A DNA stretch of 64,000 bases from Pseudomonas sp. CFBP 13711 (GCF_014842265.1 NZ_JACYVI010000012.1:137679-201678); one strand, 5' to 3'. Positions 9,246-17,358 are shown, counted from the stretch's first letter. The notes: a model not told the origin generated them from the letters alone. Numbers and translations are program-made.

Positions 9246-9274
9246 TTGATAGTCACTATCAATCTTCGTAATAG
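9246..9274 (+). promoter_or_regulatory. Sigma-70 promoter overlapped by a Fur-like box
   Basis: TTGATA (9246-9251) and TAATAG (9269-9274) are separated by exactly 17 bases. The -35 region is part of a perfect inverted repeat TTGATAGTCACTATCAA (9246-9262). Its core TGATAGTCACTATCA matches the Fur 7-1-7 consensus TGATAATnATTATCA at 12 of 14 fixed positions. There is no coding region on this strand until 9624, so the promoter most likely drives a small RNA that ends at 9430. Confidence 0.6.
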
Positions 9275-9280
9275 TCGAAA

Positions 9281-9430
9281 ACTTTAAGCCAGTGTTACCG
9301 TCGTCGGCGATGAAGAACACGACTCAATTGCCGGATGACTCCGCAGCTTCAGGCAATCGAATCATGCTCCGCTTCATCATTCCTTTGGTAAGACTTTTAG
9401 CCACCTCACGTCAGTGCGGTGGCTTTTTTT
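9281..9430 (+). ncRNA. Candidate iron-regulated small RNA (RyhB/PrrF-like logic)
   Basis: About 150 bases run from the predicted start downstream of the promoter at 9246-9274 to an intrinsic terminator with seven T. No convincing reading frame fills it; the only short open frame has no ribosome site. The transcript contains AACACGACTCAATTGCC and a C/U-rich stretch before the terminator (CATCATTCCTTTGG). A Fur-type operator plus terminator and no gene is the plan of RyhB/PrrF RNAs, and the segment may be a PrrF homologue, but I cannot confirm that by alignment. The remaining part of this intergenic region (8988-9240 and 9431-9623) holds only the porin and chemoreceptor upstream regions. Confidence 0.5.
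9399..9430 (+). terminator. Intrinsic terminator of the candidate sRNA
   Basis: AGCCACC (9399-9405) pairs with GGTGGCT (9418-9424), extended by CAC/GTG inside, followed by seven T (9424-9430). The nearest gene end on this strand is at 7446, so it is not a leftover terminator of an mRNA. Confidence 0.85.
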
Positions 9431-9623
9431 ATGCCCTCGTTCTACCGGACGTTCGCGACATGTCCACGAACACCCAATGGCGGAAAAATTCCTTGTAAAA
9501 GGACCAACGGACTCTATTGCTTTAATAGCGAAAATATTTCGGCACTGCTCTGAAAACTCCGATATAAAGCGCACCAAGTAATAGCGTTCTAATATCACGA
9601 ACGCCATCATTTCAGGTGCCCCT

Positions 9624-11261
9624 ATGTTCAAAGATCTTTCAATTGCCAAGCGCCTGGGACTGGGCTTCGGGCTTGTCCTTGCGCTGATGATTCTCGTCAC
9701 CCTGGTGGGCGTTAACAGGGTTCATCTGATGGAATCCGCCCTGACCGACGTCAGTGAGGACGCCACCGTCAAACAGCGCTACGCGATCAACTTTCGCGGC
9801 AGCGTGCATGACCGCGCCATTGCCCTGCGCGATGCCGTGCTGGTGCGCAACGACGCAGGCCTTGCCACGCACTTGCGTGACATTGAGCGCCTGGACGGCC
9901 TTTATCAGGCCTCGGCCGCGCCCATGGACCGCATCTACCAGACCAAGGGTGCGTCGCCCCGTGAGCAGGAGCTGCTGGCCAACATCAAGACCGCCGAACG
10001 CACGGCACTGAGCGCCACCGAGAAACTGCTGAAGCTGCGTCAGCAAGGCGAGATCGACCAGGCCCAGACATTGCTGATGGAGCAAGTGTCCGGCGCCTAC
10101 AAAGACTGGCTCGCCCGTATCAACGCACTGATTGACCTCGAAGAAGCGTCCATTGGCGGGCACATCACTTCGGTACGAGCCACGGCCTCGCAATTCGCTT
10201 CGCTGATGCTGCTGGCTACCGGCATCGCCGTGGTGTTGGGCATCATTGCCTCGCTGCTGATCATCCGCAGCCTCAAGTCGACCCTCGGCGCCGAACCCCA
10301 CCAGGTCGCGGCTTCAATCCGTCGTCTGGCGGCCGGCGAGCTGACCGACAAGATTGAAACGTCCTACCCCGACAGCGTCATGGGTGCGCTCAAGGCGACC
10401 AACCTGCACCTGTCGGCCACCATCACCGAAGTACGCTCTGCCGCATCAGCGTTGACCCACTCCTCCGCCCAATTGCTGTCCAGTTCCGACAGCAACAGCG
10501 AGCAGATGCGCCTGCAAGCCAGTGAAACCCAGCAGATGGCGACGGCGATCAATCAGATGGCCACCACCGTAAAAGAAGTCGCGGGCTACGCCGACCAGGC
10601 CGCCAATGCCACCCAGACGGCTGACCATGAAGTCGAAAACGGCAAGCGCGTGGTCGAAGGCACTGCCCAGGCAATGGACCAACTGGCGCGCAAGCTGGAA
10701 AGCGCCGCTGACTCGGTGGGCCAGGTGTCCAGCGACAGCCGCGCCATCGAGAACGTGGTGGCGGTGATCAACTCCATCGCCGAGCGCACCAACCTGCTGG
10801 CGCTCAACGCCGCCATCGAGGCCGCCCGCGCCGGTGAAGCGGGCCGCGGTTTCGCCGTAGTGGCCGACGAGGTTCGTTCTCTGGCCAATCGCACTCAGGA
10901 ATCAACCCAGGAAATCCGCGACATGGTCGGCCAGTTGCAAGCGGGTGCGGTGAAGACCGCCGACCTGATGCGCGAAAGCCGCGAAATGGCCCAGCGCACC
11001 GTCGAGCAGACCCACGAAGCGCAAACCGCGCTGGTGAAGATCCGCCACGAAGTCGGTGCGCTGAACGACATGAACGCGCAGATCGCCAGCGCCGCCGCGC
11101 AGCAACGGGCGGTGGCCGATGACGTCAGCGTCAACATCAACCGCATCCACGATTCCGCACTGGAAACTGCGGTCGGCTCCAATCAGGTCGCACGCTCCAG
11201 CCGCGAGCTGTCGACCCTGGCCGACGTGCTCACCGACCGCGTGAGCTTCTTCAAGGTCTGA
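9624..11261 (+). CDS. Methyl-accepting chemotaxis protein with 4-helix-bundle sensor
   Basis: The 545-residue membrane chemoreceptor has TM1 (about 11-30), a periplasmic four-helix-bundle ligand domain (about 31-190), TM2 (about 191-213), a HAMP domain (about 214-266) and a cytoplasmic signalling domain. The hairpin tip ERTNLLALNAAIEAARAGEA is fully conserved, so it should engage CheA/CheW at the pole. The ligand cannot be inferred. It is monocistronic, with a strong hairpin after the stop. Confidence 0.95.
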   Translation: MFKDLSIAKRLGLGFGLVLALMILVTLVGVNRVHLMESALTDVSEDATVKQRYAINFRGSVHDRAIALRDAVLVRNDAGLATHLRDIERLDGLYQASAAPMDRIYQTKGASPREQELLANIKTAERTALSATEKLLKLRQQGEIDQAQTLLMEQVSGAYKDWLARINALIDLEEASIGGHITSVRATASQFASLMLLATGIAVVLGIIASLLIIRSLKSTLGAEPHQVAASIRRLAAGELTDKIETSYPDSVMGALKATNLHLSATITEVRSAASALTHSSAQLLSSSDSNSEQMRLQASETQQMATAINQMATTVKEVAGYADQAANATQTADHEVENGKRVVEGTAQAMDQLARKLESAADSVGQVSSDSRAIENVVAVINSIAERTNLLALNAAIEAARAGEAGRGFAVVADEVRSLANRTQESTQEIRDMVGQLQAGAVKTADLMRESREMAQRTVEQTHEAQTALVKIRHEVGALNDMNAQIASAAAQQRAVADDVSVNINRIHDSALETAVGSNQVARSSRELSTLADVLTDRVSFFKV

Positions 11262-11269
11262 GCCTGCAA

Positions 11270-11295
11270 GGCTGCGTCGTTCAGGCGACGCAGCC
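11270..11295 (+). terminator. Terminator-like hairpin after the chemoreceptor gene
   Basis: GGCTGCGTCG (11270-11279) and CGACGCAGCC (11286-11295) form a 10-bp perfect stem eight bases after the stop. Only three T follow, so termination may be incomplete or rho-assisted. Confidence 0.65.
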
Positions 11296-11483
11296 ATTTA
11301 CGCCATCAGCCCGCCGCCCAAGTTTCCTCGTTAAAGACGTCTTGATTCCGACGCTGCCCCCGGCTTAATCGCTGGAGTCCTTCTGCACTTTCTGGTCTAG
11401 TAGCGATCCGATCATCGCGAGTCGACTGCCGTCGATTCCATCATCCATTCGCTGCAACTGCCGCCCTAGCAAAGGTCCCGCCG

Positions 11484-11870
11484 ATGTCTGCCCACCGTTT
11501 CAAGCACGCCCTCTCCTGCCTGTCCCTGCTGGCCTGTCTGACCTCCACTGCCGCCTTCGCCCACGCCCATCTTGAAAGCCAGCAGCCGGCTGCCGACAGT
11601 GAAGTGAGCGCACCCAAAGAGCTGCGCCTGATCTTCTCCGAAGGCGTCGAGGACACCTTCACCAAAGTCGTGATCAGCCTGGACGCGCCCGATACGCCGA
11701 CTGAAATCATCCAGACGCGCAACGTCGAAACCGACCCCAACGACAAAAAAGTCCTGATCGTGACACCGGCCGTGCCGATGGTCCCGGGCAAATACAAGGT
11801 GGAATGGCACGCCGTGTCAGTGGACACCCACAAGAGCGAAGGCACCTATCGCTTTCAGGTGACGCCATAA
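11484..11870 (+). CDS. copC: Periplasmic copper-binding protein CopC
   Basis: The 128-residue protein has a signal peptide ending AAFA, so the mature chain begins HAHLESQQPA, with the N-terminal histidine that binds Cu(II) in CopC proteins. The C-terminal VSVDTHKSEGTYRF carries the conserved D-x-H copper ligands. The Met-rich Cu(I) loop of plasmid CopC is not present, which points to a Cu(II)-only type. AAAGG lies 8 bases before the ATG. It is followed after three bases by copD, its usual membrane partner. Confidence 0.93.
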   Translation: MSAHRFKHALSCLSLLACLTSTAAFAHAHLESQQPAADSEVSAPKELRLIFSEGVEDTFTKVVISLDAPDTPTEIIQTRNVETDPNDKKVLIVTPAVPMVPGKYKVEWHAVSVDTHKSEGTYRFQVTP

Positions 11871-11873
11871 CCC

Positions 11874-12737
11874 ATGCACGAAGGACTGATCCTGTGCCGG
11901 TTCATCCACTTCGGCGCAGTGCTGTTGCTGTTCGGGATCGGTGCGTTCCGCAGCCTGTTGTTTGTCCCGCACCTGCTGCCTTTTGAGTCCAGCCCGGCTG
12001 GACTTCGCCTGAGTCGACTGCTCGGCTGGCTTGCCGTTGTGGCCTTGGCGAGCGCAGTGGCCTGGCTGATGCTGACGGCTGCTTACCTGAGCAGTGACTG
12101 GAGCAGCGCAATCGATCCGTCTACAGTCGGGCGGGTACTCGGCAATACCTGGTTCGGGCACGTGTGGATCGTCCATCTGTTGTTGAACGCGCTGGTTGTC
12201 ATCCTCAATCGCCGGGCGAAGCCGAGGGTCATGCTGGTCCTCAATGCCCTGTTGCTGATGACCCTGGCGCCGGTCGGTCACGGCGCGATGTTTGACGGGC
12301 TGAAAGGCCAGTTGTTGATCCTCAATCAGATGCTGCACCTGCTCGGCGTCGGCACCTGGCTCGGCGGGTTATGGATGCTGGCCTGGCTGCTGAGGGCTGA
12401 TCATGGCGTCGATCTCGCGGCGGTATTGCGGCGTTTCAGTGGCATCGGTTACGGGCTGGTGGCGGTGATCATCGCCACGGGCCTGATCAACGTTCGTGCG
12501 CTCAGCGGCGGGTTCTGGCCTGCACCTGCGCTTGCCGGGTTTGGCCTGGTGCTGGCGGTCAAAGTCTTGATGGTGCTGGGTATGCTGGTGCTGGCGGCGC
12601 TGAACCGGCAACTGGCGCGGGCGGCTGATCTGCCGGTTCAGCGCCTGAAGTTGAGCCTGTTTCTGGAATGCCTGTGTGGCGCCGGTGCGCTGGCGGCGGT
12701 GTCGTTGCTTGGCACCTTGCCGCCGATGCTGGGCTGA
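11874..12737 (+). CDS. copD: Copper resistance membrane protein CopD
   Basis: The 287-residue protein has about eight hydrophobic helices and the CopD-family histidines in CRFIHFGAV near the N-terminus, in WFGHVWIVHLL (about residue 95) and in QMLHLLGVGTWLGGLW. It is thought to move copper across the inner membrane together with CopC. The ATG is three bases after the copC stop, so the two genes form an operon. No cop regulator is next to it. Confidence 0.9.
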   Translation: MHEGLILCRFIHFGAVLLLFGIGAFRSLLFVPHLLPFESSPAGLRLSRLLGWLAVVALASAVAWLMLTAAYLSSDWSSAIDPSTVGRVLGNTWFGHVWIVHLLLNALVVILNRRAKPRVMLVLNALLLMTLAPVGHGAMFDGLKGQLLILNQMLHLLGVGTWLGGLWMLAWLLRADHGVDLAAVLRRFSGIGYGLVAVIIATGLINVRALSGGFWPAPALAGFGLVLAVKVLMVLGMLVLAALNRQLARAADLPVQRLKLSLFLECLCGAGALAAVSLLGTLPPMLG

Positions 12738-12846
12738 TGTGAATGCGAGGTCCTGCGTACAAGAGTTTGAACGCAAGACTCGGAGTGTCGTCCTCCATCG
12801 CAGCGCTTACCGTACAGGCCAGTGAACAGTCAGAGAGCCGCCGCCA

Positions 12847-13944
12847 ATGAGCCGCCAGCCGCGTAATCCGTCACCCGAAAGCGTCGATCTCGACCCGCGC
12901 TGGAGCGCCGTGCTGTCCCGGGACGCCAGCGCCGACGGGCTGTTTGTCTACGGCGTTCGCACCACCGGCGTCTATTGCCGCCCGAGCAGCAGCGCACGAT
13001 TGCCTCGCCCGGAAAACGTGGTGTTCTTCGACAGTGCCACCGAGGCCGAGGCCGCCGGCTTTCGCCCGAGCAAACGCGCCGCCGCCGACCGCACCGGTCT
13101 GGCCGAACAGCATGCTGCCGTGGTGGCTGGCGCCTGTCGACTGATCGCCGACGCGGAGTTGCTGCCGACCCTCGCCGAGCTGGCCGTCCACGCCGGCATG
13201 AGCCCCTGGCATTTCCACCGCGTGTTCAAAGCCGTCACCGGCCTGACACCCAAGGGCTACGCCAATGCCCACCGCGCCGACAAGGTGCGCAGCAAACTGA
13301 CGGACAGCGGGCGCATCACCGACGCCCTCTACGACGCCGGTTTCAATTCCAACAGCCGCTTTTACGAAGCCAGTGCCGGACTGCTGGGCATGAGCCCCAC
13401 CGACTACCGCAAGGGCGGCGCCGCGCTGGAGATTCGTTTTGCCGTGGGGGAGTGCTTTCTCGGTGCGATTCTGGTGGCCCAGAGTGCGCGAGGCGTGTGC
13501 GCCATTCTGCTGGGCGATGACCCCAATCGATTGGTGCAAGACCTGCAGGATCAGTTTCACAGCGCCACGCTGATCGGCGGCGATGCCGACTTCGAGCGGC
13601 TCATGGCTGAGGTGGTGGGGTTTATCGAGGCGCCGAAGCTGGGCCTGAACCTGCCACTGGATTTGCAGGGCACCGCGTTTCAGCAGCGGGTGTGGCAGGC
13701 CCTGGCGCAGATACCGCCGGGCACGACCGCCAGTTACGCACAAATCGCCCGGCAAATCGGTGCGCCGACCGCCAGTCGCGCGGTCGCCCTCGCCTGCGGG
13801 GCAAACCGGATTGCCGTGGCAATTCCCTGTCACCGGGTGGTGCGCAGCGACGGCGGATTGTCGGGTTATCGTTGGGGGGTGGAGCGCAAGCGCGCGTTGC
13901 TCACTCATGAAGGTCAAGGAACGGAACCACAGCATTCACGCTGA
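12847..13944 (+). CDS. ada: Ada: O6-methylguanine-DNA methyltransferase / regulator with degenerate zinc domain
   Basis: The 365-residue protein has the Ada layout: N-terminal Ada zinc domain (about 10-85), AraC-type helix-turn-helix (about 95-185), ribonuclease-like domain and C-terminal methyltransferase with IPCHRVVRSDG, whose active Cys is about residue 328. In the N-terminal domain the methyl-accepting Cys is kept (VYCRPS, Cys44), but the other three zinc ligands of E. coli Ada (Cys42, Cys69, Cys72) are replaced by Ser48, Ser75 and Ala78. Repair of O6-methylguanine should work; methylphosphotriester sensing and self-induction probably do not. It starts at the ATG at 12847 behind a GAGAGCCGCC leader. 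Confidence 0.92.
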   Translation: MSRQPRNPSPESVDLDPRWSAVLSRDASADGLFVYGVRTTGVYCRPSSSARLPRPENVVFFDSATEAEAAGFRPSKRAAADRTGLAEQHAAVVAGACRLIADAELLPTLAELAVHAGMSPWHFHRVFKAVTGLTPKGYANAHRADKVRSKLTDSGRITDALYDAGFNSNSRFYEASAGLLGMSPTDYRKGGAALEIRFAVGECFLGAILVAQSARGVCAILLGDDPNRLVQDLQDQFHSATLIGGDADFERLMAEVVGFIEAPKLGLNLPLDLQGTAFQQRVWQALAQIPPGTTASYAQIARQIGAPTASRAVALACGANRIAVAIPCHRVVRSDGGLSGYRWGVERKRALLTHEGQGTEPQHSR

Positions 13945-14000
13945 GCTATTTTGATTGGTTTCAGCCCAGCTCAAACTTCAGTTCCGCTGCTTCCACGATC

Positions 14001-14276
14001 CTATCGATCCTCGCGGGTGTGCCACAGACGCAGCAGATAGATTGTGGAATTGGCTATCTCGTAGCGCATCTCGTAATGGCCGATCTGGATTCTGCGCACA
14101 TCCCTCGGTTCAAATTCTTCAAGGCGTTCGCCGATGCGTGGATTAACGAGCAGCGTAGTCGGTGCTGCCGTGAGTTGCTGCACGGTTCGTGCGGCGGCAG
14201 GCTGATTGGCCGCTGCCAGAAACTCATAGAGCCGGGCAATGTCGGAAAGCGCCTTGCTCGTCCACATCAGTTCCAT
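14001..14276 (-). CDS. RelE/ParE-family toxin
   Basis: The 91-residue basic protein reads MELMWTSKALSDIARLYEFL...GERLEEFEPRDVRRIQIGHYEMRYEI...IYLLRLWHTREDR, the ParE/RelE fold with the C-terminal LRLWHTRE strand. ParE-type members act on DNA gyrase, RelE-type on ribosome-bound mRNA; the RHH partner suggests ParE-like. Its ATG shares one base with the stop of the upstream antitoxin gene (TGATG), so the pair is translationally coupled. Confidence 0.9.
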   Translation of the reverse strand: MELMWTSKALSDIARLYEFLAAANQPAAARTVQQLTAAPTTLLVNPRIGERLEEFEPRDVRRIQIGHYEMRYEIANSTIYLLRLWHTREDR

Positions 14277-14548
14277 CAGTGTGGAACCGGCAACGGCGTG
14301 TCGGTGCTAAGGCTATCAGCCCAGGCCTGAACGGTCTGGTGGTCAATTACGTGACCAGCATCAACATCAGCCAATGCCTCGCGAGTCAGGCGACTGCGCT
14401 CTTCTTCCTGATCTATCCAGGCGGACAGGGCCTGTTTGACGATCCAGTTTTTGGAGCGTTCCAGCCGCTCCGCCATCAAATCGACTTTCTGTGCCAACGC
14501 CTCAGGAACGTGAGCCGTCACCGATCGGGTCTTTGCGGAAGTTGCCAT
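14276..14548 (-). CDS. Ribbon-helix-helix (CopG/ParD-like) antitoxin
   Basis: The 90-residue protein begins MATSAKTRSVTAHVPEALAQ, a typical RHH beta strand, followed by KVDLMAERLERSKNWIVKQAL (helix-turn-helix of the RHH fold), then an acidic tail that would wrap the toxin (DVDAGHVIDHQTVQAWADSL). I start at 14548 rather than 14590, since MATS- gives the normal RHH N-terminus. It should repress its own operon through an operator upstream of 14548. It precedes the ParE-type toxin gene. Confidence 0.9.
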   Translation of the reverse strand: MATSAKTRSVTAHVPEALAQKVDLMAERLERSKNWIVKQALSAWIDQEEERSRLTREALADVDAGHVIDHQTVQAWADSLSTDTPLPVPH

Positions 14549-14657
14549 GATAGGACGGTCCTGATTAGAGAGTGATTTAAAGTTAATCATAGTGAGTCAT
14601 TAAAAATCGTCAAGAAAAGGGTCAGCTGTCGGATTGCGCTGTACGCCATCCGTTAGG

Positions 14658-14683
14658 CGTTTCCGGCTAAAGCCGGCTCCACT
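14658..14683. repeat. Single REP element
   Basis: GTTTCCGGCTAAAGCCGGCT is a slightly decayed copy of the main REP family, lying between the divergent toxin-antitoxin modules. Confidence 0.75.
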
Positions 14684-14782
14684 AGGGAAGCAAAGCATGC
14701 AAACGCCGGTAACAGCTTCTCGCTTGAGAAACCCTGACAGCGGCGTAAGGTCCCTGCACCGGATCTCACAAGGAGCATGGAC

Positions 14783-15232
14783 GTGCCTTCGACTCTTCAA
14801 GCAGCGATAACCGACACCGCCCCCTCATTCTGGTTGATCGCCGACCAGCTCAACGCACGCAACGAAACCGAACGGCTGGACTACATCCGCTCGGGTTTCC
14901 CGCCCGGCTGGGTCAAGGTGCTGCGCAATGCCTTCCGCCTCAGCAACAGCCAGCTCGAAGCCTTATTGGCAACTTCGGTCTCCACGCTGGAGCGCCGCCA
15001 GCGTCAGCAACGACCGCTGGACATCGTCGGCTCCGAACGCCTCGACCGGGTCGCCGCCCTCGCCACCCACGCCGCCGAACTCTTCGAAGACCAGAACACC
15101 GCCCGCCGCTGGATGATTGCGTCCAACCGCGCGCTCAATGGGCAAACGCCCATTGCCCTGTGCGAAACCGAAATCGGCGCACGCCAGGCACGTCGGGTGC
15201 TCAGCGCCTTGCAGCACGGCGGGGTCGTCTGA
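14783..15232 (+). CDS. Xre/ParS/MbcA-type antitoxin of a RES toxin
   Basis: The protein of about 149 residues has an N-terminal Xre-like helix-turn-helix part (GWVKVLRNAFRLSNSQLEAL, then STLERRQRQQRPLDI) and the C-terminal toxin-binding domain (formerly DUF2384) ending RWMIASNRALNGQTPIALCE and GARQARRVLSALQHGGVV. It neutralises the RES-domain toxin encoded just after it. AAGGAG at 14770-14775 is one base from an ATG at 14777 but seven from the GTG at 14783, so the GTG is the better start; the ATG would add two residues. Confidence 0.9.
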   Translation: MPSTLQAAITDTAPSFWLIADQLNARNETERLDYIRSGFPPGWVKVLRNAFRLSNSQLEALLATSVSTLERRQRQQRPLDIVGSERLDRVAALATHAAELFEDQNTARRWMIASNRALNGQTPIALCETEIGARQARRVLSALQHGGVV

Positions 15233-15675
15233 TGCAGGCCTGGAGGATCAGCAAGGCAAATGCCGCGAACGATCTGTCCGGCACCGGCGCCGCGCAGTTC
15301 GGCGGGCGCTGGAATCATGCCGACCAGCCTGCCCTCTACCTGGCGCTGAGCGCGTCAGGCTGCGCGCTGGACACTCTCGTCCAGTGCGCGAGCCTGCCGC
15401 AGCCTGGTTTCCAGCTGGTTCACCTGCAGTTGCCGGATGACCCGGCACTGTATTGGCAGCCTGCCCTCGCCCAACTGCCGCCCGGCTGGGACGTCACGCC
15501 GGCGGACAGACCCAGCATGGATTTCGGCAGCGGCTGGCTGGAACGGCGTGAGCAACTGGGTTTGATCGTGCCCTCTGCAATCATCACCCACACGCGCAAC
15601 CTGCTGCTCAACCCCCGTCACCCTGCCATGGCGCAGGTCAGGGTGCTGGACGTGCGCCCTTTCACCTGCGGCTGA
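15232..15675 (+). CDS. RES-domain toxin (ParT/MbcT-like)
   Basis: The 147-residue protein has the RES signature: R5 in MQAWRISK, GTGAAQFGGRWNHADQPALYLA with the conserved Arg, Tyr and following E/S positions, and a C-terminal LLNPRHPAMAQV. RES toxins consume or transfer ADP-ribose from NAD+. The active-site Glu that often follows YxSLS is not obvious here (ALSASGCALDT), so activity is not certain. Its ATG overlaps the antitoxin stop by one base, and the stop is directly against the convergent acuI stop. Confidence 0.88.
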   Translation: MQAWRISKANAANDLSGTGAAQFGGRWNHADQPALYLALSASGCALDTLVQCASLPQPGFQLVHLQLPDDPALYWQPALAQLPPGWDVTPADRPSMDFGSGWLERREQLGLIVPSAIITHTRNLLLNPRHPAMAQVRVLDVRPFTCG

Positions 15676-16659
15676 TCAGCGCTGGGTGTCGACCACGATT
15701 CTGCCGCGCACCTGCCCGTCCATGAGCAGCTGCGCGGTTTCAACCACTTCACTCAAACCGATCTCCCGGCTGATCAACGGCAGCAGCGAGACATCGAGAT
15801 CCCGGGCCAGACGCGCCCAGGCGTCGATGCGGTCCTGGCGCGGGCGCATCACACTGTCGATACCGGCCAGCGTTACACCTCGCAGAATGAACGGCGCCAC
15901 CGATGCCGGAAAGTCCATGCCCTGGGCCAGGCCGCAGGTCGCCACCGTGCCCCAGTACCGTGTGCTGGCGCAGATATTGGCGAGCGTGTGACTGCCCACC
16001 GAATCGATCGCCCCGGCCCAGCGCTCTTTGGCCAATGGGCGGCCGGGCTCGGCAAGGGTCGCGCGGTCGATGATTTCAGCGGCGCCGAGGGACGTCAGGT
16101 ATTCGCTCTCGCTCACGCGGCCGGTGGAGGCCACGACGCGATAACCGAGCTTGGCCAGCAACGCAATGGCGAAACTGCCGACACCGCCGTTGGCCCCGGT
16201 CACCAGCACCTCGCCCTTGTCCGGCGTCACGCCGTTTCTCTCCAGTGCCATGATTGCCAGCATCGCGGTGTAGCCCGCCGTGCCGATGGCCATAGCCTGC
16301 GCCGGTGTAAAGGCGCTCGGCAGCGGGATCAGCCATTTGCCTTGCAGCCGCGCCTTCTGTGCCAGGCCACCCCAATGACCTTCCCCCACGCCCCAGCCGT
16401 TCAGTAACACCTGATCGCCAGGTTTGAAGTCCGGGTCGCGGCTGTCCTCGACGGTGCCGGCCAGATCCACGCCGGGCACCATTGGGAACTGCCGCACGGT
16501 CGGCCCTTTGCCGGTGATCGCCAGGCCGTCCTTGTAATTCAGCGTGCTGTGGCTGACGCGCACCGTGACGTCGCCCTCGGGCAACTGACCGTCATTGATG
16601 TCCGCCAGCTCGGCACGGTAGCCGTTGTCGTCTTTGTTGATCAGGATGCCTTTGAACAT
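15676..16659 (-). CDS. acuI: Acryloyl-CoA reductase / YhdH-family quinone oxidoreductase
   Basis: The 327-residue zinc-free medium-chain dehydrogenase matches the AcuI/YhdH group: MFKGILINKDDNGYRAEL, STLNYKDGLAITGKGPTVRQ, NGWGVGEGHWGG and the NADPH motif VTGANGGVGSFAIALLAKLG. The group reduces acryloyl-CoA to propionyl-CoA, which protects against reactive acrylate. A TetR-type operator lies 16 bases before the start, and the tetR gene is immediately upstream in the same direction. Confidence 0.93.
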   Translation of the reverse strand: MFKGILINKDDNGYRAELADINDGQLPEGDVTVRVSHSTLNYKDGLAITGKGPTVRQFPMVPGVDLAGTVEDSRDPDFKPGDQVLLNGWGVGEGHWGGLAQKARLQGKWLIPLPSAFTPAQAMAIGTAGYTAMLAIMALERNGVTPDKGEVLVTGANGGVGSFAIALLAKLGYRVVASTGRVSESEYLTSLGAAEIIDRATLAEPGRPLAKERWAGAIDSVGSHTLANICASTRYWGTVATCGLAQGMDFPASVAPFILRGVTLAGIDSVMRPRQDRIDAWARLARDLDVSLLPLISREIGLSEVVETAQLLMDGQVRGRIVVDTQR

Positions 16660-16674
16660 TGCCCCTCTCCTATT

Positions 16675-16689
16675 TAGACCGCTCGTCTA
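16675..16689. promoter_or_regulatory. TetR-type operator upstream of acuI
   Basis: TAGACCGCTCGTCTA is an inverted repeat of TAGAC/GTCTA with a 5-base centre. The same site with a related centre occurs at 17359-17373 in front of the tetR gene. Confidence 0.8.
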
Positions 16690-16707
16690 TAACCAAACCT
16701 GAAAACA

Positions 16708-17346
16708 TCAGCCCGGCAAGCCGCGCAGAAAGCCGATGATGAAGGTGTTGAGCGGCTGCTCGTTCTGCACCAGTCGAGCCCGCAGCACGGCGCCCTCCCA
16801 GCCGATCCAGAAATACGCCGCCAGCTCTGAACAATCCGTGCGCGCCGGCAGTTCTCCTGCGGCAATCGCCGCCTTGAAGCAGACCGTCAGGCGCGCCTGC
16901 CAATCGAGGAAAACCTTTTCCAGCGCCTCGCGGAAACCCGCTGGCAGGACGCTCACTTCCTGGCCCATGTTGCCGACCAGACAGCCGCGGCGGAACTCAT
17001 AGCGGGCGATGTTGACCTTTGATTCCTGAACGAACCCGGCCAGCCGCTCCAGCGGCGACAGGGTTTCATCCAGCATCCAGCGATCAAGGCGCCGGGCAAA
17101 GTACCCGGCGTAGCTGTCGAGCACCGCGAGGCCGAACACCTCTTTACTGGCGAAGTAGTGATAGAAAGAGCCTTTGGGCACGCCGACGCGTTTGAGGATG
17201 CCGTCGATGCCTGTGGCCATGAAGCCCTGCTCGGTCAGCACCTCGACGCCGCAACGGATCAGCGCCTCGCGGGTGTCGAAGTCATCGGGGCGCGCCACTT
17301 TGGGTGGGCGGCCGGGGCGTCGTGGTTTTGCAATGATGTCGTTCAT
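16708..17346 (-). CDS. TetR-family regulator (AcuR-like)
   Basis: The 212-residue protein has a basic N-terminal arm (KPRRPGRPPKVARP), a TetR helix-turn-helix (about 28-75, VGVPKGSFYHYFASKEVFG) and a C-terminal TetR_C domain with Cys in FRRGCLVGNMGQEVS. This resembles AcuR, the acrylate-responsive repressor of acuI. The gene sits upstream of acuI in the same orientation with the TAGAC-N5-GTCTA operator in both gaps. It is divergent from the nitronate monooxygenase gene. Confidence 0.92.
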   Translation of the reverse strand: MNDIIAKPRRPGRPPKVARPDDFDTREALIRCGVEVLTEQGFMATGIDGILKRVGVPKGSFYHYFASKEVFGLAVLDSYAGYFARRLDRWMLDETLSPLERLAGFVQESKVNIARYEFRRGCLVGNMGQEVSVLPAGFREALEKVFLDWQARLTVCFKAAIAAGELPARTDCSELAAYFWIGWEGAVLRARLVQNEQPLNTFIIGFLRGLPG

Positions 17347-17358
17347 GGGGTTGCATAT

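Noticed and set aside
9246..9290. OxyR-type reading of the GATAG/CTATC/ATAG pattern
   Set aside because: OxyR needs four ATAG-like elements at 10-11 base spacing; only the central palindrome is good, and it fits Fur better.
9292..9498. A 68-codon frame within the candidate sRNA
   Set aside because: No ribosome site, and the frame runs straight through the terminator hairpin and T run, so it is not likely to be translated.
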